Assembly: GCF_964204645.1 (NCBI RefSeq)
Contig: NC_134026.1
Location: 8,071,450-8,135,449 of the forward strand
DNA: 64,000 bases
Direction: 5' to 3'
From: Tubulanus polymorphus
Taxonomy: Eukaryota; Nemertea; Palaeonemertea; Tubulaniformes; Tubulanidae
A program made the translations under genes and the position numbers. Under the pieces are notes generated by a model. It was given only the letters and a program-made list of their open reading frames with translations, was not told the origin of the DNA and ran no database searches. This document shows, piece after piece, positions 24,401-34,420 of the stretch. Every line of letters starts with the position of its first letter. Position 1 is the first letter of the stretch.

Positions 24401-27328
24401 GTTTCTCTGTCTGTCTCGTTCTCTTATGTTTGTCTATTAGTATATCTGTCTGTTTGTTTCTCTGTCTGTCTCGTTCTCTTATGTTTGTCTATTAGTATAT
24501 CTGTCTGTTTGTTTCTCTGCCTGTTTTGATTTTCCTGTGTTCAGTTGTCTTAACCCTTTCAGTGCGTCTACACTGCAGTGCGGTGCATAAATCGGTGATT
24601 GACTTTGCTAATAAACCGCACTGCGGTGTATTGATGTAATTTGTAAACGTCTTTATCTCTAATGTAAGATGGCAGCAACTGTCAAACACAGTGTGATAAA
24701 AGACTGATAGACTCATTATACCTGATGCCTGTTTATTTGATGCACTGGACTGGAATTTATCTAATTATCTCCCGCCCTTTAGGGTATTAATCAGTCAGCA
24801 GTCAGCCAGTTAACAAATATTGAATATTCATGTATCGTTTCTATTTGTAGAAAGTTTGGTTGAAATGTCGTAATCTAACTGTTCGTATATTGAGTGGTAT
24901 AACTCGAGTGACAGTGACGCCCTCTACTGGTGTAACTAAAGCAGCGACGGTGGCACCCTCTACTGGTAATTCAATGCAGAATGGTAGCGGTGATGCTGGA
25001 ATGATTGCCGTTATACAACGTTTAATCAATGAATTACGTTCGCATTTACAACAAATCGGACAAATTTATTCGCAACCGAAGCAGGTCTGTATGTCGCCAC
25101 TGGGTGTCACTACTAACGAATGGCTGATAGTAGCTCGATGTATGACCGGTAGATGTCGCTGTTTTTCAGTACCCGTTAACTGGTCCATACAGAACGAGGA
25201 TCTCGGCATATTTATATGATTGTATTGGTGATTTATTTATCGATTGTGTCGGTATTGTATTCTATGCAGTGAAACTACGTGAAGATGGTTTAGGTAACAA
25301 TTCAATCCTTTATCTCTTATCGGTTACTATAGTTACTGTATTATTTGTCTCTGTTTATTTGTTGTAATTATTTTAGATAATTTACACGAAGTTAGAGAAA
25401 TTGATGACAATTCGTTATGCAAAAATCTTCACAGTAAGTTTTTGGTAACAATATCTTAGAAAGAGTTGTGTGATTGATTTAAACACGCTTATTACCGGTA
25501 TTGATTTATACCCATTTGATACTGGTATTGATTTAAACCCGTTAGATACCGGTATTGATTTAAACCTGTTTGATACCGACCAGTATTGATTTGAACCCAT
25601 TTGATAATGGTATTGATTTAAACCTGTTTTATATCGGTAATCATTTAAATCTGTTTGATACTGGTATGGATTTTAAACCTGTTTTATATCGGTATTTGTA
25701 GAACTGGTCACGAAATATAAATCTAGTCTCACATCAAACAATGAACATGAATTCAATGCTGAACATGTGGAACATTTAACATTGATTACAGAAGTAAGTA
25801 TTCTGATTGTGTATGCATGTGTGTTTCTATATGACAGGGGAGGGTGTGTCTATATGGCATGTGGGGATGTGGCTATATGGCATGTATTTTGTGGGGGTGT
25901 GGCTATATGAAATGTGCAGGTGTGGCTATATGACATGAAGGGGTGTGGCTATATGACACGTGGGTGTGTCTATTGAAGTTTGATTGATGGATGTAATATG
26001 ACAGGGGAGGGTGTGTCTATATGCCATGTAGGGGTGTGTATATGACATGTGGGGGTGTGTCTATATGGCATGTGGGGATGTGGCTATATGGCATGTATTT
26101 TGTGGGGGTGTGGCTATTTGAAATGTGGGGGTGTCGCTATATGACATGTGGGGTGTGTCTATATGACATGTATTTTGTGGTGGTGTGGCTATAATTTATG
26201 AAGGGTTGTGGCTATATGACACGTGGGTGTGACTATTGAAGTTTGATTGATGGATGTAATGTAATTTCATCGTAATTTTACAGTTGTTTGCTCAAGTTGT
26301 TTATGTATTGAAATCATGTGATCAGATTTTATCGCCTCTCATAAAAACATCATCATCATCATCGACAACCGCTGCGGCTGGAGGAAGCGGCACAGCTGCT
26401 GCAGCTGTGGGCAACTCGAGGAAAAATAAGAGAAAACAGAAAGAGAAAGAATTACCAAAAATAGTCGTAAGTGATCAGTTGACATATTACATGTGCACGT
26501 TACATGTCTACTATAAGATACATGTAACATGTCTTCTGATATAACATGTCTGCTATACATGTAACATGTCTGTTTGCTGTATGATACATGTAACATTTCT
26601 GCTGTATGATACCTGTAACATGTCTTCTATATGATACATGTAACATGTCTGCTATATGTTACATGTAAAATGTCTGCTAGATGATACACGAAACATGTCT
26701 TCTATATGATACATGTTACATGTCTGCTGTATGATCGATTTATTGATGTGATTTTATTTTCAGCCGGAAGTAATAAAAGTATTCAGTGATTATATAACGA
26801 GTATAGAAACAATAGGACGAACGTTACTACAATCGATAAAACTCAACGATATTCAAATATCGATTATTGATTTCTCAAATCTCAAAATACACGAAAAACA
26901 CGATAAAAATCAGGTAAATATTTCATATAAAGCGCTCAGTCTGATTATCAGGCATTTGAGCGGTCAGTCAGTCAGTCCTGGTCAGATAATCAGCTGGCCA
27001 GTCAGTCCTGGTCAATCAGTCAGTTGTTGTAAGTTAGTTACCTAATCGTTGGTGGTAAGCTTTTATAATCGGATGGGCTTATACCAACTGCAGTTTGTGA
27101 AAATATCCGATCGTGAAACTAAACCACAGACAGCGGGTCACTGACTAAGTTGTAGTGTTACTGAAGTTTAACCTGTCGATGTGTTTTCTATATTTTCAGT
27201 TGGACTCGTTACAGAATGAAATCTCTAGTAAAATTAAAACCAGTTTCACTGAATCAATCAATGAATTATCAGAATTTGTGAACGCGAAACTCAATGAATT
27301 ATCTATATTGAAACAGTCTATACTGTGA
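18461..27328 (+). CDS. NAA25: N-alpha-acetyltransferase 25, NatB auxiliary subunit (28 exons)
   Basis: NAA25/MDM20 is the TPR scaffold that anchors catalytic NAA20 to the ribosome for acetylation of Met-Asp/Glu/Asn N termini. Exons: 18461-18515, 18711-18796, 18971-19109, 19221-19417, 20001-20103, 20220-20300, 20392-20503, 20590-20667, 20739-20908, 21210-21322, 21436-21504, 21584-21719, 21853-21942, 22042-22152, 22227-22296, 22800-22899, 23009-23056, 23158-23252, 23359-23417, 23506-23578, 23686-23728, 24851-25084, 25170-25293, 25377-25433, 25702-25793, 26284-26466, 26764-26913, 27200-27328. The sum is 2997 nt, or 998 residues, close to the vertebrate length of about 970. Recognised family blocks: RRLRQIY...DYLDN, ALKALGLLRLGK, NPYYFWALMS, RGPYLAQLE, SPSNFRVKIILIRLYC, ETNWEELIDNRDFQ. 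A low-complexity TSSSSSTTAAAGG patch precedes a basic KNKRKQKEK run in exon 26. All junctions are GT-AG. Confidence 0.95.
19480..19935. repeat. Minisatellite, 22-bp unit, NAA25 intron 4
   Basis: About twenty copies of CTGAATACCCATTCCTGCCAGT with CAGTCTG/CACTCAG/CACTCTG variants fill the intron before exon 5. Frames across it are artefacts. Confidence 0.95.
22274..22730. repeat. Minisatellite (23 bp) derived from an exon/intron junction of NAA25
   Basis: The unit CGATACACTTAGGGTAAGAA is nearly the same as the end of exon 15 plus its donor (CGATACACTTGG|GTAAGAA). About nineteen copies follow directly, most carrying a good GTAAGA donor-like motif. The first unit contains the real junction at 22296. 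Confidence 0.95.
23731..24525. repeat. Minisatellite, 55-bp unit, NAA25 intron 21
   Basis: About fourteen highly uniform copies share GTTTGTTTCTCTGTCTGTCT and GTTTGTCTATTAGTATATC, differing mostly at one C/T position (TCTCATG or TCTTATG). This uniformity implies recent amplification or homogenisation. Confidence 0.95.
25480..25695. repeat. Minisatellite (about 28 bp), NAA25 intron 24
   Basis: Seven or eight diverged copies of GGTATTGATTTAAACCTGTT with a TGATACC linker fill the intron before exon 25. Confidence 0.85.
25828..26235. repeat. Tandem repeat, NAA25 intron 25
   Basis: Units of the type GGGGTGTGGCTATATGACATG recur about fifteen times. A longer block (GACAGGGGAGGGTGTGTCTA) is itself repeated at about 25837 and 26000. 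Confidence 0.9.
26495..26735. repeat. Tandem repeat, NAA25 intron 26
   Basis: About nine diverged units of the type ATGATACATGTAACATGTCT lie in the intron before exon 27. The palindrome-prone ACATGT core recurs throughout. Confidence 0.85.
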
Positions 27329-27368
27329 TACCGACTATGAACACTAGGTGTCTCTGTTGTTTGCGCTA

Positions 27369-27374
27369 AATAAA
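27369..27374 (+). terminator. Poly(A) signal of NAA25
   Basis: An AATAAA lies about 40 bp after the NAA25 stop codon (27326-27328). Confidence 0.7.
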
Positions 27375-28267
27375 CTTACATTATAAAAATAAATACTACC
27401 TTGTTATAGTTTTTATGTGGAATATTTCAAACAATTCTAAGCAGGAGTTGATCTTACACCCGCAAGCGAGGAGGATTCGTTATCTAGGGACAGCTCTTAA
27501 TCTTAATACCAGCCGTTGTTACGCGTTCGTTGTTTGGGGAACAATGGCCGCTAGGTACTAGACAAGAACAGCACTGGGCGGTCGACAAGTAACTCTCACT
27601 ATTTTACCGTGCCCTTAATTCAGAAAAGCCACTTGAAATGATTATCAATTTGTTTTATACGATTTTTGTGGCCCGTAATGACAACGCAGCCGTCATCAGC
27701 CAAAAGTGGGGGGTCTGGGGTACTCCCAAGAACATTTTGCCGAAGAAATAGATGCTTGTAGATATATTCTTAGCACTCTCCTGGTTATAATATGGAATGA
27801 AAATGCATAATCCACTTAGCAAAATTGGACATTTTTTTCAAAGCATATTATGAAAAGCTCGTTTACTTAATGTTATCAACAATTATTTCATATGAATTTG
27901 CAGCGCTTTAGCTTTCTTATATCATTCTCCCGACCCCTATGCGGGTTTTACAAAAATCTCATGAACATTCTAGACTAATATTTTCGTTGACCGACAAGAT
28001 TCTTTTTTGCCATAAAGGCATGTTTTCGGGCTCTCATACGAAAACCATCGATCGAAAGTATGACAATCCATATATGCCGCAAACGAGCTGTGAAGTGCGG
28101 ATCTGAATTCAACAAAAGTTAGAGATTTTCTACTTTTGTGAATCAGTTAGCAGCAGATCCATAACTATGCGGCGTTTCGTGAGAATGGCCCAGTTAATAC
28201 CATCAGCGTCGGCAACTTGTTCTTTAACTGGTTTCATTACTCGAACACTACACCTAGTGTAAGGTGT
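27375..28267. other. Intergenic, left flank of the Polinton
   Basis: No exon or RNA gene is recognised. Near the end, ACACCTAGTGTAAGGTGT is locally palindromic and sits immediately before the Polinton target site. Confidence 0.4.
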
Positions 28268-28273
28268 ACCCTC
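28268..28273. repeat. Target-site duplication, left (ACCCTC)
   Basis: ACCCTC directly precedes the AGTAATAGGG terminus, and the same six bases directly follow the other terminus at 46589-46594. Six base pairs is the published duplication length for Polintons. Confidence 0.9.
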
Positions 28274-28539
28274 AGTAATAGGGATAATGGGCTTTCAGGC
28301 CAAAGGTCGAACGGTCGAGCTCGTAAAAATGAAAAACATAAAAATAATAACAATTTCTACTTGAATTACTCGCAAAACTCATAAAAATGAAAAATAAATT
28401 CTCACACGCTCGAATTTATTTTTCATTTTCATGAGTTTCACTCCTAATTCAAGTAAAAATTGTTATTATTTTTATGTTTTTCATTTTTACTCACCCGCCC
28501 ATTCAACCTTTAGCCAGAAAGCCCATTATCCCTATTACT
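28274..28539. repeat. Left terminal foldback unit of the Polinton
   Basis: It begins AGTAATAGGGATAATGGGC and ends with the near-complement GCCCATTATCCCTATTACT. The arms also pair internally (for example AAAAATAATAACAATTT with AAATTGTTATTATTTTT-type sequence), leaving a small loop near 28408. The unit is thus an almost complete hairpin of 266 bp. Only the outer 50 bp match the right unit. Confidence 0.9.
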
Positions 28540-28712
28540 CTTAAATGTTATTCATATATATATGAATAACATTTAAATCATTGAACTTCTAAAATCAATT
28601 TTAATAAAAAATATAGTATTAAAATGGAAGCAAATAAATACTACTGCCCAACATGTAATATCGATATAGACAAGTCTCAAAAAGCAAGACACAATAAAAC
28701 TAGAACACATTT
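28500..28712 (+). repeat. Inner terminal inverted repeat, left copy
   Basis: Sequence from the inverted tip through CTTAAATGTTATTCATATAT and the first 89 bp of the polB gene matches 46010-46225 in reverse complement with few changes. The repeat runs into coding sequence, so its inner boundary is 28712. The AT-rich palindrome at 28545-28576 is a candidate polB promoter. Confidence 0.88.
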
Positions 28713-31700
28713 AGAGAATAAATTGAAACTAGAGTATAAAGATGATATATTAGAAAATAAATTAGAAGAATTAAAGGATGAAAAAGAAACATACAAATGT
28801 GATACATGTAATCAATCATTCAGTGATAAAAGATATTATAAAGAACATTTAAAATCTATAAGTCATATTAGAAATAAGAATAATGATATTTTAGGTGAAG
28901 ATTATTTTGATAATGATAACGATAAGAAACAGAAGACAATTAAAAGAATAAAAAATAAATTAAACAATAAAAGACCATATATGGAAGATGTAAGAAATTA
29001 TATTAATTCATTAGATAATAAAAAAGATATAGAGATAACCGAAGCATTTAAAAGTGATATTGGTCCAGCAGCTATTGAGTTTAAATTTCATAAAGGAAAA
29101 ACATTAGAAGAAAATAAAAAACATTTAGAAAATATGAAAGAAATAATAAAAATAATAACTAATGTTGAATATCCTAAAATAAGTATATCTTTTAAAGTTA
29201 AATTCATAAAATCTGAAGATAAACCAATATATAATATAAATTCTCATTCACAACATATTATTTCTAAACAACATATAGATGATAAATTAGATAAATGTTA
29301 TAATGAAGTAAAAACTAAAATAGAAGAGAAATATTTTGAAGGATCTGGTTTAATATTTGATGAGATAATATTTATAACTTTACATGTTTATAACACAAAA
29401 TATAATAAGTTAACTAAATCAAAACCAATTGATGAAAATAATTTATCATATTATAAAGAACCAGATATTGAAGCATCAAGTTATATTAAACTACCATTTA
29501 AAACTAATGCTGTAATAAATGTACAAAATGAAGATGATAAATGTTTTCTATGGGCTATAATAAGTTGTTTACATCCAGTTGAAGATTATAATAAACATAC
29601 TTATAGATTAACTCATTATAAACCATTTGAAAATAATTATAAGATAGATAAGTATCCTGTTAGAATTAAAAACATCCCAAAAATAGAAAGAGATAATAAT
29701 ATAAAGATAAATGTATTTGATTTAATCAAATTACCAAATACAAAAGGAAATAATATTAAACATTATACATTAGAACCTTTATACCTATCAAAAGATTATG
29801 ATTCAAATGATGTTATAGATATACTATATTATGAGAATCATTACATGTGGATTAAACAAATAGATTTATTTTTCAAATCAGAATATGATCACCATAAAAT
29901 ATATCTATGTAGAAAATGTTTACATAGATTCAGTAATGAAAGTACATTATTAAATCATAAACAACTATGTGATAATCATGATTATTGTAAATTAGTTTTA
30001 CCAAATGAAAAGGATAAAATATTAGAATTCAAAAAATATGATTACAAAAATAAAGTACCATTTGTAATATATGGAGATTTTGAATCATTAAATAAAGAAT
30101 TAACAGATAAAGATAGAAAAGATATATATTATAAAAGAAAGAAATTAAATTCTAATGAAAGTGATTATTCAGATGAACCACCAATAACAAATACTATTAA
30201 AAAGATTCATCAATCAGCTGCAGCTTTCGGGTTATATATTAAATCTAATTATCCAGAACTAATCGAAAGTGAATATTATAATTATAGAAATGAAAATGTT
30301 ATCAATCATTTTTGTGACTTATTAATTGAATATGAAATAAGATTTAGTAAATTATTGAATACAAATAAAGAAATAATTATGACAGAAGAAGATAAAGAAG
30401 AATTTGAGTTTGCAGATAAATGTTATTATTGTGAAAAGATATTCAATTATAAAGATAAAAAAGTAAGAGATCATGATCATTTGAATGGAAAGTTTAGAGG
30501 CGCGGCACATGAGAATTGTAACTTACAAGCTAAGAAAATCAATTTTGTCCCCATTATATTTCATAATCTATCGGGGTATGACGCGCATTTATTCATCAAA
30601 CAGTTATGTCATAAAATAGAAGAAATCAATAATGAAATAGAAATATTAAATTCAAATAGATCAAAAGATAAAATACCAACTTATAAATTTAGAATGTTAG
30701 CTAAAACATCTGAGAATTATATATCTTTCCAATTTGGATGCTTAAGATTTATAGATTCATATAGATTTTTAAGTAGTTCATTAGATAACTTATCAAAATC
30801 ATTAGTTGATGACGAATTAAAGATATTAAAAGAATATTACCCAAATTATGATGATTTTCAATTAATGAGATATAAAGGAGCAATTCCATATTCTTTCTAT
30901 AAAAATCATAATGATTTTAAAATAACTGAATTATTGAAAGAACAATTCTATGATGAATTAAAAAATGAATATGTTAAAGATGAAGTATATAATAGAACAT
31001 TGAATATTTGGAATCATTTCAAAATAGAAAATCATGGGCAATTAGTAGATTTATATTTAAAATCAGATGTATTATTATTAACCGATATATTCGAAAGGTT
31101 TAGAGATGTAAACCTAAAATATTTCAATATTGATCCTTGTCATTGTTATTCATCACCAGGATTAACATGGGATTGTGGATTAAAATTTACAGATATAAAA
31201 ATGGATTTGTTAACAAATATAGATCAATTACTATTATTTGAAAAATCTATAAGAGGAGGTGTTTCAGGTGTATTAGGTGATAGATATTTCAATGTAAATG
31301 ATAATCCTGGATATAAATTATTATACATAGATGCAAATAATCTTTATGGTTGGGCAATGATGGAACCACAACCTTATGGGATGTTTGAAATAACTGAAGT
31401 TTTACAAATTGATAAATTTGATTGGAAGAAAAGAATCCTAGATATTGCAGATGATTCAGATACTGGTTACTTCTTCGTTGTAGATTTAGAATACCCTGAA
31501 AATATTAAATTCAAATCTAGAAATCTAGCATATTGTCCCGAACATAAAACTGTTAAACATGAAGAATTATCAAATTATCAAAAAAGAATTAAACCCGATA
31601 ATCATATTCATACTGAAAAGTTAATGGTAACTCAAGAAGATAAATATAATTATGTAGTACATTATAGAATGTTGAAGTTTTATTTGAATCAAGGAATGAT

Positions 31701-32655
31701 ATTAAAAAAAGTACATAGATATATTTCATTCAGTCAATCTAAATGGTTAGAAAAATATATAGATTTTAATACTACACAGAGAACTAAATCTAAAACTGAT
31801 TTTGAAAAAGATTTTTTTAAGTTAATGAATAATGCATTCTATGGTAAGACTTGTGAAAATATTAGAAATAGAAATGATATCGAGTTAGTCAGTAATGGTA
31901 AAAGAATTAGGCATTTACAATCATATCCTAAGTTTATAGGTAACAGAATATTTGATGAAAATTTAGCAGCAGTTAAAATGAAAAGAACTTCAATGAAGTT
32001 CAATAAACCTATTTATGTTGGTGCATCAGTTCTAGAAATTTCAAAATTATTAATGTATAAATTTTATTATAATATACTACAACCTCATTTTGGAGAAAAA
32101 CACATAGAAATTCTATACTTTGATACCGACAGTTACATATTAAAGATAAAAACTGATAACATAACTGATGATTTAAAAACATTAAAACACCATTTTGATT
32201 TTAGTAATTATCCTAAAAATCATGAATTGTTTAGCAATGATAATAAAAAAGTTCCTGGGAAGTTTAAGGATGAATTAGGTGGTGAAGAAATGATAGAGTT
32301 CATTGGTATTAGATCTAAAATGTATTCATATAAAACTAAAACTCATGAAGCTAAAAAGTTAAAAGGAATTACCAAAAGCGTTGTTGAAAAGAATATTCAT
32401 TTTAAAGATTACATCAATTGTATATTTAATGAAGAAGTTAGAAAACATAAGATGAAATGTTTAAGATCTGAAGATCATGAAATGTATATTGAAGAGATAG
32501 AGAAGATAAGTCTAAACCCATTTGATGATAAAAGATATATTTTAGATGATGGAATCCACACAGTCGCCTATGGTTGCAATTTAGATGAATATATAAAATT
32601 CAAAAGAGAAGAAACAAAAGAAAATGAGATTATGAAAAGGATTCTAGCGTGTTAA
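28624..32655 (+). CDS. Protein-primed family B DNA polymerase with N-terminal zinc fingers
   Basis: This replicates the element. It has 1343 residues and is intact. Two C2H2-type fingers lie at about residues 8-29 (YYCPTCN) and 57-80 (YKCDTCN). A third finger-like motif lies at about 435 (YLCRKCLHRF). The exonuclease motifs are DFES (about 484), NLSGYDAH (about 650) and YLKSDVLLL (about 811). A DHDHLNGKFRG block at about 617 resembles an HNH/endonuclease-VII-type zinc site inside the exonuclease region. Polymerase motifs are DANNLYGWAM (about 903), NNAFYGK (about 1070) and FDTDSY (about 1166). It is the first gene of the rightward block. Its start lies in the terminal repeat, and unlike most genes here it lacks a TAAATG start context (TTAAAATGG instead). 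Assignment is secure from the motifs. Confidence 0.97.
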   Translation: MEANKYYCPTCNIDIDKSQKARHNKTRTHLENKLKLEYKDDILENKLEELKDEKETYKCDTCNQSFSDKRYYKEHLKSISHIRNKNNDILGEDYFDNDNDKKQKTIKRIKNKLNNKRPYMEDVRNYINSLDNKKDIEITEAFKSDIGPAAIEFKFHKGKTLEENKKHLENMKEIIKIITNVEYPKISISFKVKFIKSEDKPIYNINSHSQHIISKQHIDDKLDKCYNEVKTKIEEKYFEGSGLIFDEIIFITLHVYNTKYNKLTKSKPIDENNLSYYKEPDIEASSYIKLPFKTNAVINVQNEDDKCFLWAIISCLHPVEDYNKHTYRLTHYKPFENNYKIDKYPVRIKNIPKIERDNNIKINVFDLIKLPNTKGNNIKHYTLEPLYLSKDYDSNDVIDILYYENHYMWIKQIDLFFKSEYDHHKIYLCRKCLHRFSNESTLLNHKQLCDNHDYCKLVLPNEKDKILEFKKYDYKNKVPFVIYGDFESLNKELTDKDRKDIYYKRKKLNSNESDYSDEPPITNTIKKIHQSAAAFGLYIKSNYPELIESEYYNYRNENVINHFCDLLIEYEIRFSKLLNTNKEIIMTEEDKEEFEFADKCYYCEKIFNYKDKKVRDHDHLNGKFRGAAHENCNLQAKKINFVPIIFHNLSGYDAHLFIKQLCHKIEEINNEIEILNSNRSKDKIPTYKFRMLAKTSENYISFQFGCLRFIDSYRFLSSSLDNLSKSLVDDELKILKEYYPNYDDFQLMRYKGAIPYSFYKNHNDFKITELLKEQFYDELKNEYVKDEVYNRTLNIWNHFKIENHGQLVDLYLKSDVLLLTDIFERFRDVNLKYFNIDPCHCYSSPGLTWDCGLKFTDIKMDLLTNIDQLLLFEKSIRGGVSGVLGDRYFNVNDNPGYKLLYIDANNLYGWAMMEPQPYGMFEITEVLQIDKFDWKKRILDIADDSDTGYFFVVDLEYPENIKFKSRNLAYCPEHKTVKHEELSNYQKRIKPDNHIHTEKLMVTQEDKYNYVVHYRMLKFYLNQGMILKKVHRYISFSQSKWLEKYIDFNTTQRTKSKTDFEKDFFKLMNNAFYGKTCENIRNRNDIELVSNGKRIRHLQSYPKFIGNRIFDENLAAVKMKRTSMKFNKPIYVGASVLEISKLLMYKFYYNILQPHFGEKHIEILYFDTDSYILKIKTDNITDDLKTLKHHFDFSNYPKNHELFSNDNKKVPGKFKDELGGEEMIEFIGIRSKMYSYKTKTHEAKKLKGITKSVVEKNIHFKDYINCIFNEEVRKHKMKCLRSEDHEMYIEEIEKISLNPFDDKRYILDDGIHTVAYGCNLDEYIKFKREETKENEIMKRILAC

Positions 32656-32683
32656 TCAATTTCAATAAAAATTTGTATAATAA

Positions 32684-33025
32684 ATGGAGAGTAAACAAGT
32701 ACACAGTGAATTCTTAGATAGAATTAAAGATACTTCAAGCGTCAAATCTGTAGATTATAAATTTAAAAAACTAACTGAGTTAACAATTCACAAGAAATAT
32801 TTAATTACTAACATTGAAACAATTACTAATAAATATGGAGATAAATTAGTTATACACTTAGAATATGAAGGATTAAAAGGAAATACATATAAATTCAGAA
32901 CATATTTACCAGATAGATTTCATAGATTATCAAGTGAAGATCTAGAAGAATTATGTTCTGGAGATTTCTATTTCGTATATAAAGGTAAGAATGAAAAAGG
33001 GCACCATGAAATAGATTTCGAATAA
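32684..33025 (+). CDS. Small protein, possible OB-fold ssDNA-binding protein
   Basis: 113 residues, 28 bp after polB, with a TAATAAATG start. The centre alternates beta-like strands (KKYLITNIETITNKYG, KLVIHLEYEG, KFRTYLPDRF) and ends with YFVYKGKNE...HEIDF. This pattern of NTKYG-type strand, hydrophobic strand and 'LP-RF' recalls small OB-like proteins seen beside polymerases in invertebrate Polintons and parvovirus-like or adenovirus-like elements. Binding of single-stranded DNA during replication is inference from the fold impression and from position beside polB. It could also be a structural protein. Confidence 0.45.
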   Translation: MESKQVHSEFLDRIKDTSSVKSVDYKFKKLTELTIHKKYLITNIETITNKYGDKLVIHLEYEGLKGNTYKFRTYLPDRFHRLSSEDLEELCSGDFYFVYKGKNEKGHHEIDFE

Positions 33026-33042
33026 GAAAATATGTAAAATAA

Positions 33043-33798
33043 ATGGTAGAATTAAAAGAATACAGAATATTTGTAGATTCTAGAAGGCTTACAAATTATA
33101 AATCTCATAATTTACTAGTTCAATTAGATAGAGAATTTAAGAATTGTGTAGATTTAAAATTAGTTAATATAAGTTTATGTAATTCTTTTTATAATATATC
33201 GGATAAAACTTTTGAACATAGAGGGTTTATGATTTATATGAGAAATAAAGATAAATGGTTTCATATATTTTTAAAACCAGGATTATATAATTTAGAATCA
33301 TTAGCGCAGGAAATTAATAGAAGAGCTCGGTTGAAAATCGGGGGCACTTCTGTATTTGAAATTAAATTTAATAAAATTGATAGTACTAATAAAATAAGAA
33401 TAAAAATATCTAATGAACAACATAAATTTATGGTAAACAAACCACTGGCTAAAATGTTAGGAATTAAACCACTTACAGTTACTGGAAACGCAGAAGGCAG
33501 CTCAAATATAATACCTTTTACACACTTTTATATTTATTGCAATTCAATCGAGCCTACAAAAACTTTCGAAGCAACTAAAGAAACAATTTGTAGTTCTAGT
33601 ATACTAAATATTTTACCGCTAAAAAATGTTAAACAATTTGGAACTCAAATAAATTATAATTTAACAGAATGTGATTTTAAACCTTGCATTCCTAAATTTA
33701 ATAATTTTGAATTAGAAATAAGAAATCATAATGGATACTTAATTGATTTAAATAACTTTCCTGTGATATATGAATTAGTTATAAGATGTAAAGAGTAA
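33043..33798 (+). CDS. Minor capsid (penton-like) protein
   Basis: 251 residues with a TAAATG start. The sequence is beta-rich without membrane segments. It opens with EYRIFVDSRRLTNYKSHN and ends with a jelly-roll-like final strand block (NHNGYLIDLNNFPVIYELVI). The 'N-G-IDL-N-PV' ending is a common signature of Polinton penton/minor capsid proteins in my memory. A single jelly roll forming five-fold vertices is the expected role. It is close to the other structural genes. Structure prediction would decide it. Confidence 0.65.
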   Translation: MVELKEYRIFVDSRRLTNYKSHNLLVQLDREFKNCVDLKLVNISLCNSFYNISDKTFEHRGFMIYMRNKDKWFHIFLKPGLYNLESLAQEINRRARLKIGGTSVFEIKFNKIDSTNKIRIKISNEQHKFMVNKPLAKMLGIKPLTVTGNAEGSSNIIPFTHFYIYCNSIEPTKTFEATKETICSSSILNILPLKNVKQFGTQINYNLTECDFKPCIPKFNNFELEIRNHNGYLIDLNNFPVIYELVIRCKE

Positions 33799-33814
33799 TT
33801 TTTTTGATATATAA

Positions 33815-34171
33815 ATGAATATAACTGTTGGACCGAGTATATGTTTTGGGTTTGATTTTAAACGTGAGAAAGAAATGAAATTTAACATTAATGATGTAAT
33901 TACACATATCAAAAATATTGTATTTTCTAATGAAACAACATTTGAGTATGAAACAACAATTGATAAAGAAACTTTAAATGTAGAAAAGATTACTAATTTA
34001 ATTAGAGAATCTTTAAGATTTTATGAATTAGATGAAGATTTTATCATCGATGATATCAAAAAAATAATAATTGAAATATATGATAATCATAAAACTAGTA
34101 ATGAAATAAATGTTGAATTAATCATAAATAAGTTAACTAAATATTTTGATGATAGTAATTTTTTTGATTAA
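33815..34171 (+). CDS. Small acidic protein of unknown function
   Basis: 118 residues, mostly helical and acidic (FYELDEDFIIDDIKKIIIEIYD), with no membrane segment and no recognised domain. The start sits in TATATAAATG behind a T7 run that follows the previous stop codon, the same arrangement as its neighbours. Function cannot be assigned. Confidence 0.6.
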   Translation: MNITVGPSICFGFDFKREKEMKFNINDVITHIKNIVFSNETTFEYETTIDKETLNVEKITNLIRESLRFYELDEDFIIDDIKKIIIEIYDNHKTSNEINVELIINKLTKYFDDSNFFD

Positions 34172-34174
34172 TAA

Positions 34175-34396
34175 ATGAGTGATAATAAGTGGATAATAAC
34201 TGGATTATATAATGGCGCATTACTATCAGTTGGAACTGTTGGTTATTCAATGGTATTAAAAAAAGTATTCAAAATGGGAAGTGTTAATGTTGATAGATTT
34301 GATATAAATGATATTTTAAAGTTAACATTAGCAGTTACTTTATCTAATTTAACTATTGATTATTTGGAAAAACAAAAATATATTCCTCCCATATAA
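34175..34396 (+). CDS. Small two-segment membrane protein
   Basis: 73 residues, starting at TAAATG three bases after the previous stop. A hydrophobic segment with GLYNGALLSVGTVGY lies at about 8-27 and a second lies at about 47-64 (LKLTLAVTLSNLTIDYL). Small proteins of this type with a 'GLYNGAL-SVGTVGY' core recur in related invertebrate elements (recalled, not searched). A virion membrane component is plausible but unproven. Confidence 0.65.
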   Translation: MSDNKWIITGLYNGALLSVGTVGYSMVLKKVFKMGSVNVDRFDINDILKLTLAVTLSNLTIDYLEKQKYIPPI

Positions 34397-34420
34397 ATGC
34401 ATAATTTTTTTGTTAAATAA

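Noticed and set aside
28274-28539. Left terminal unit as an independent MITE inserted beside the Polinton
   Set aside because: The 6-bp duplication brackets the whole element, not this unit, and the right end has the same layout at the same distance from the inner repeat. It is therefore more likely part of the element's end.
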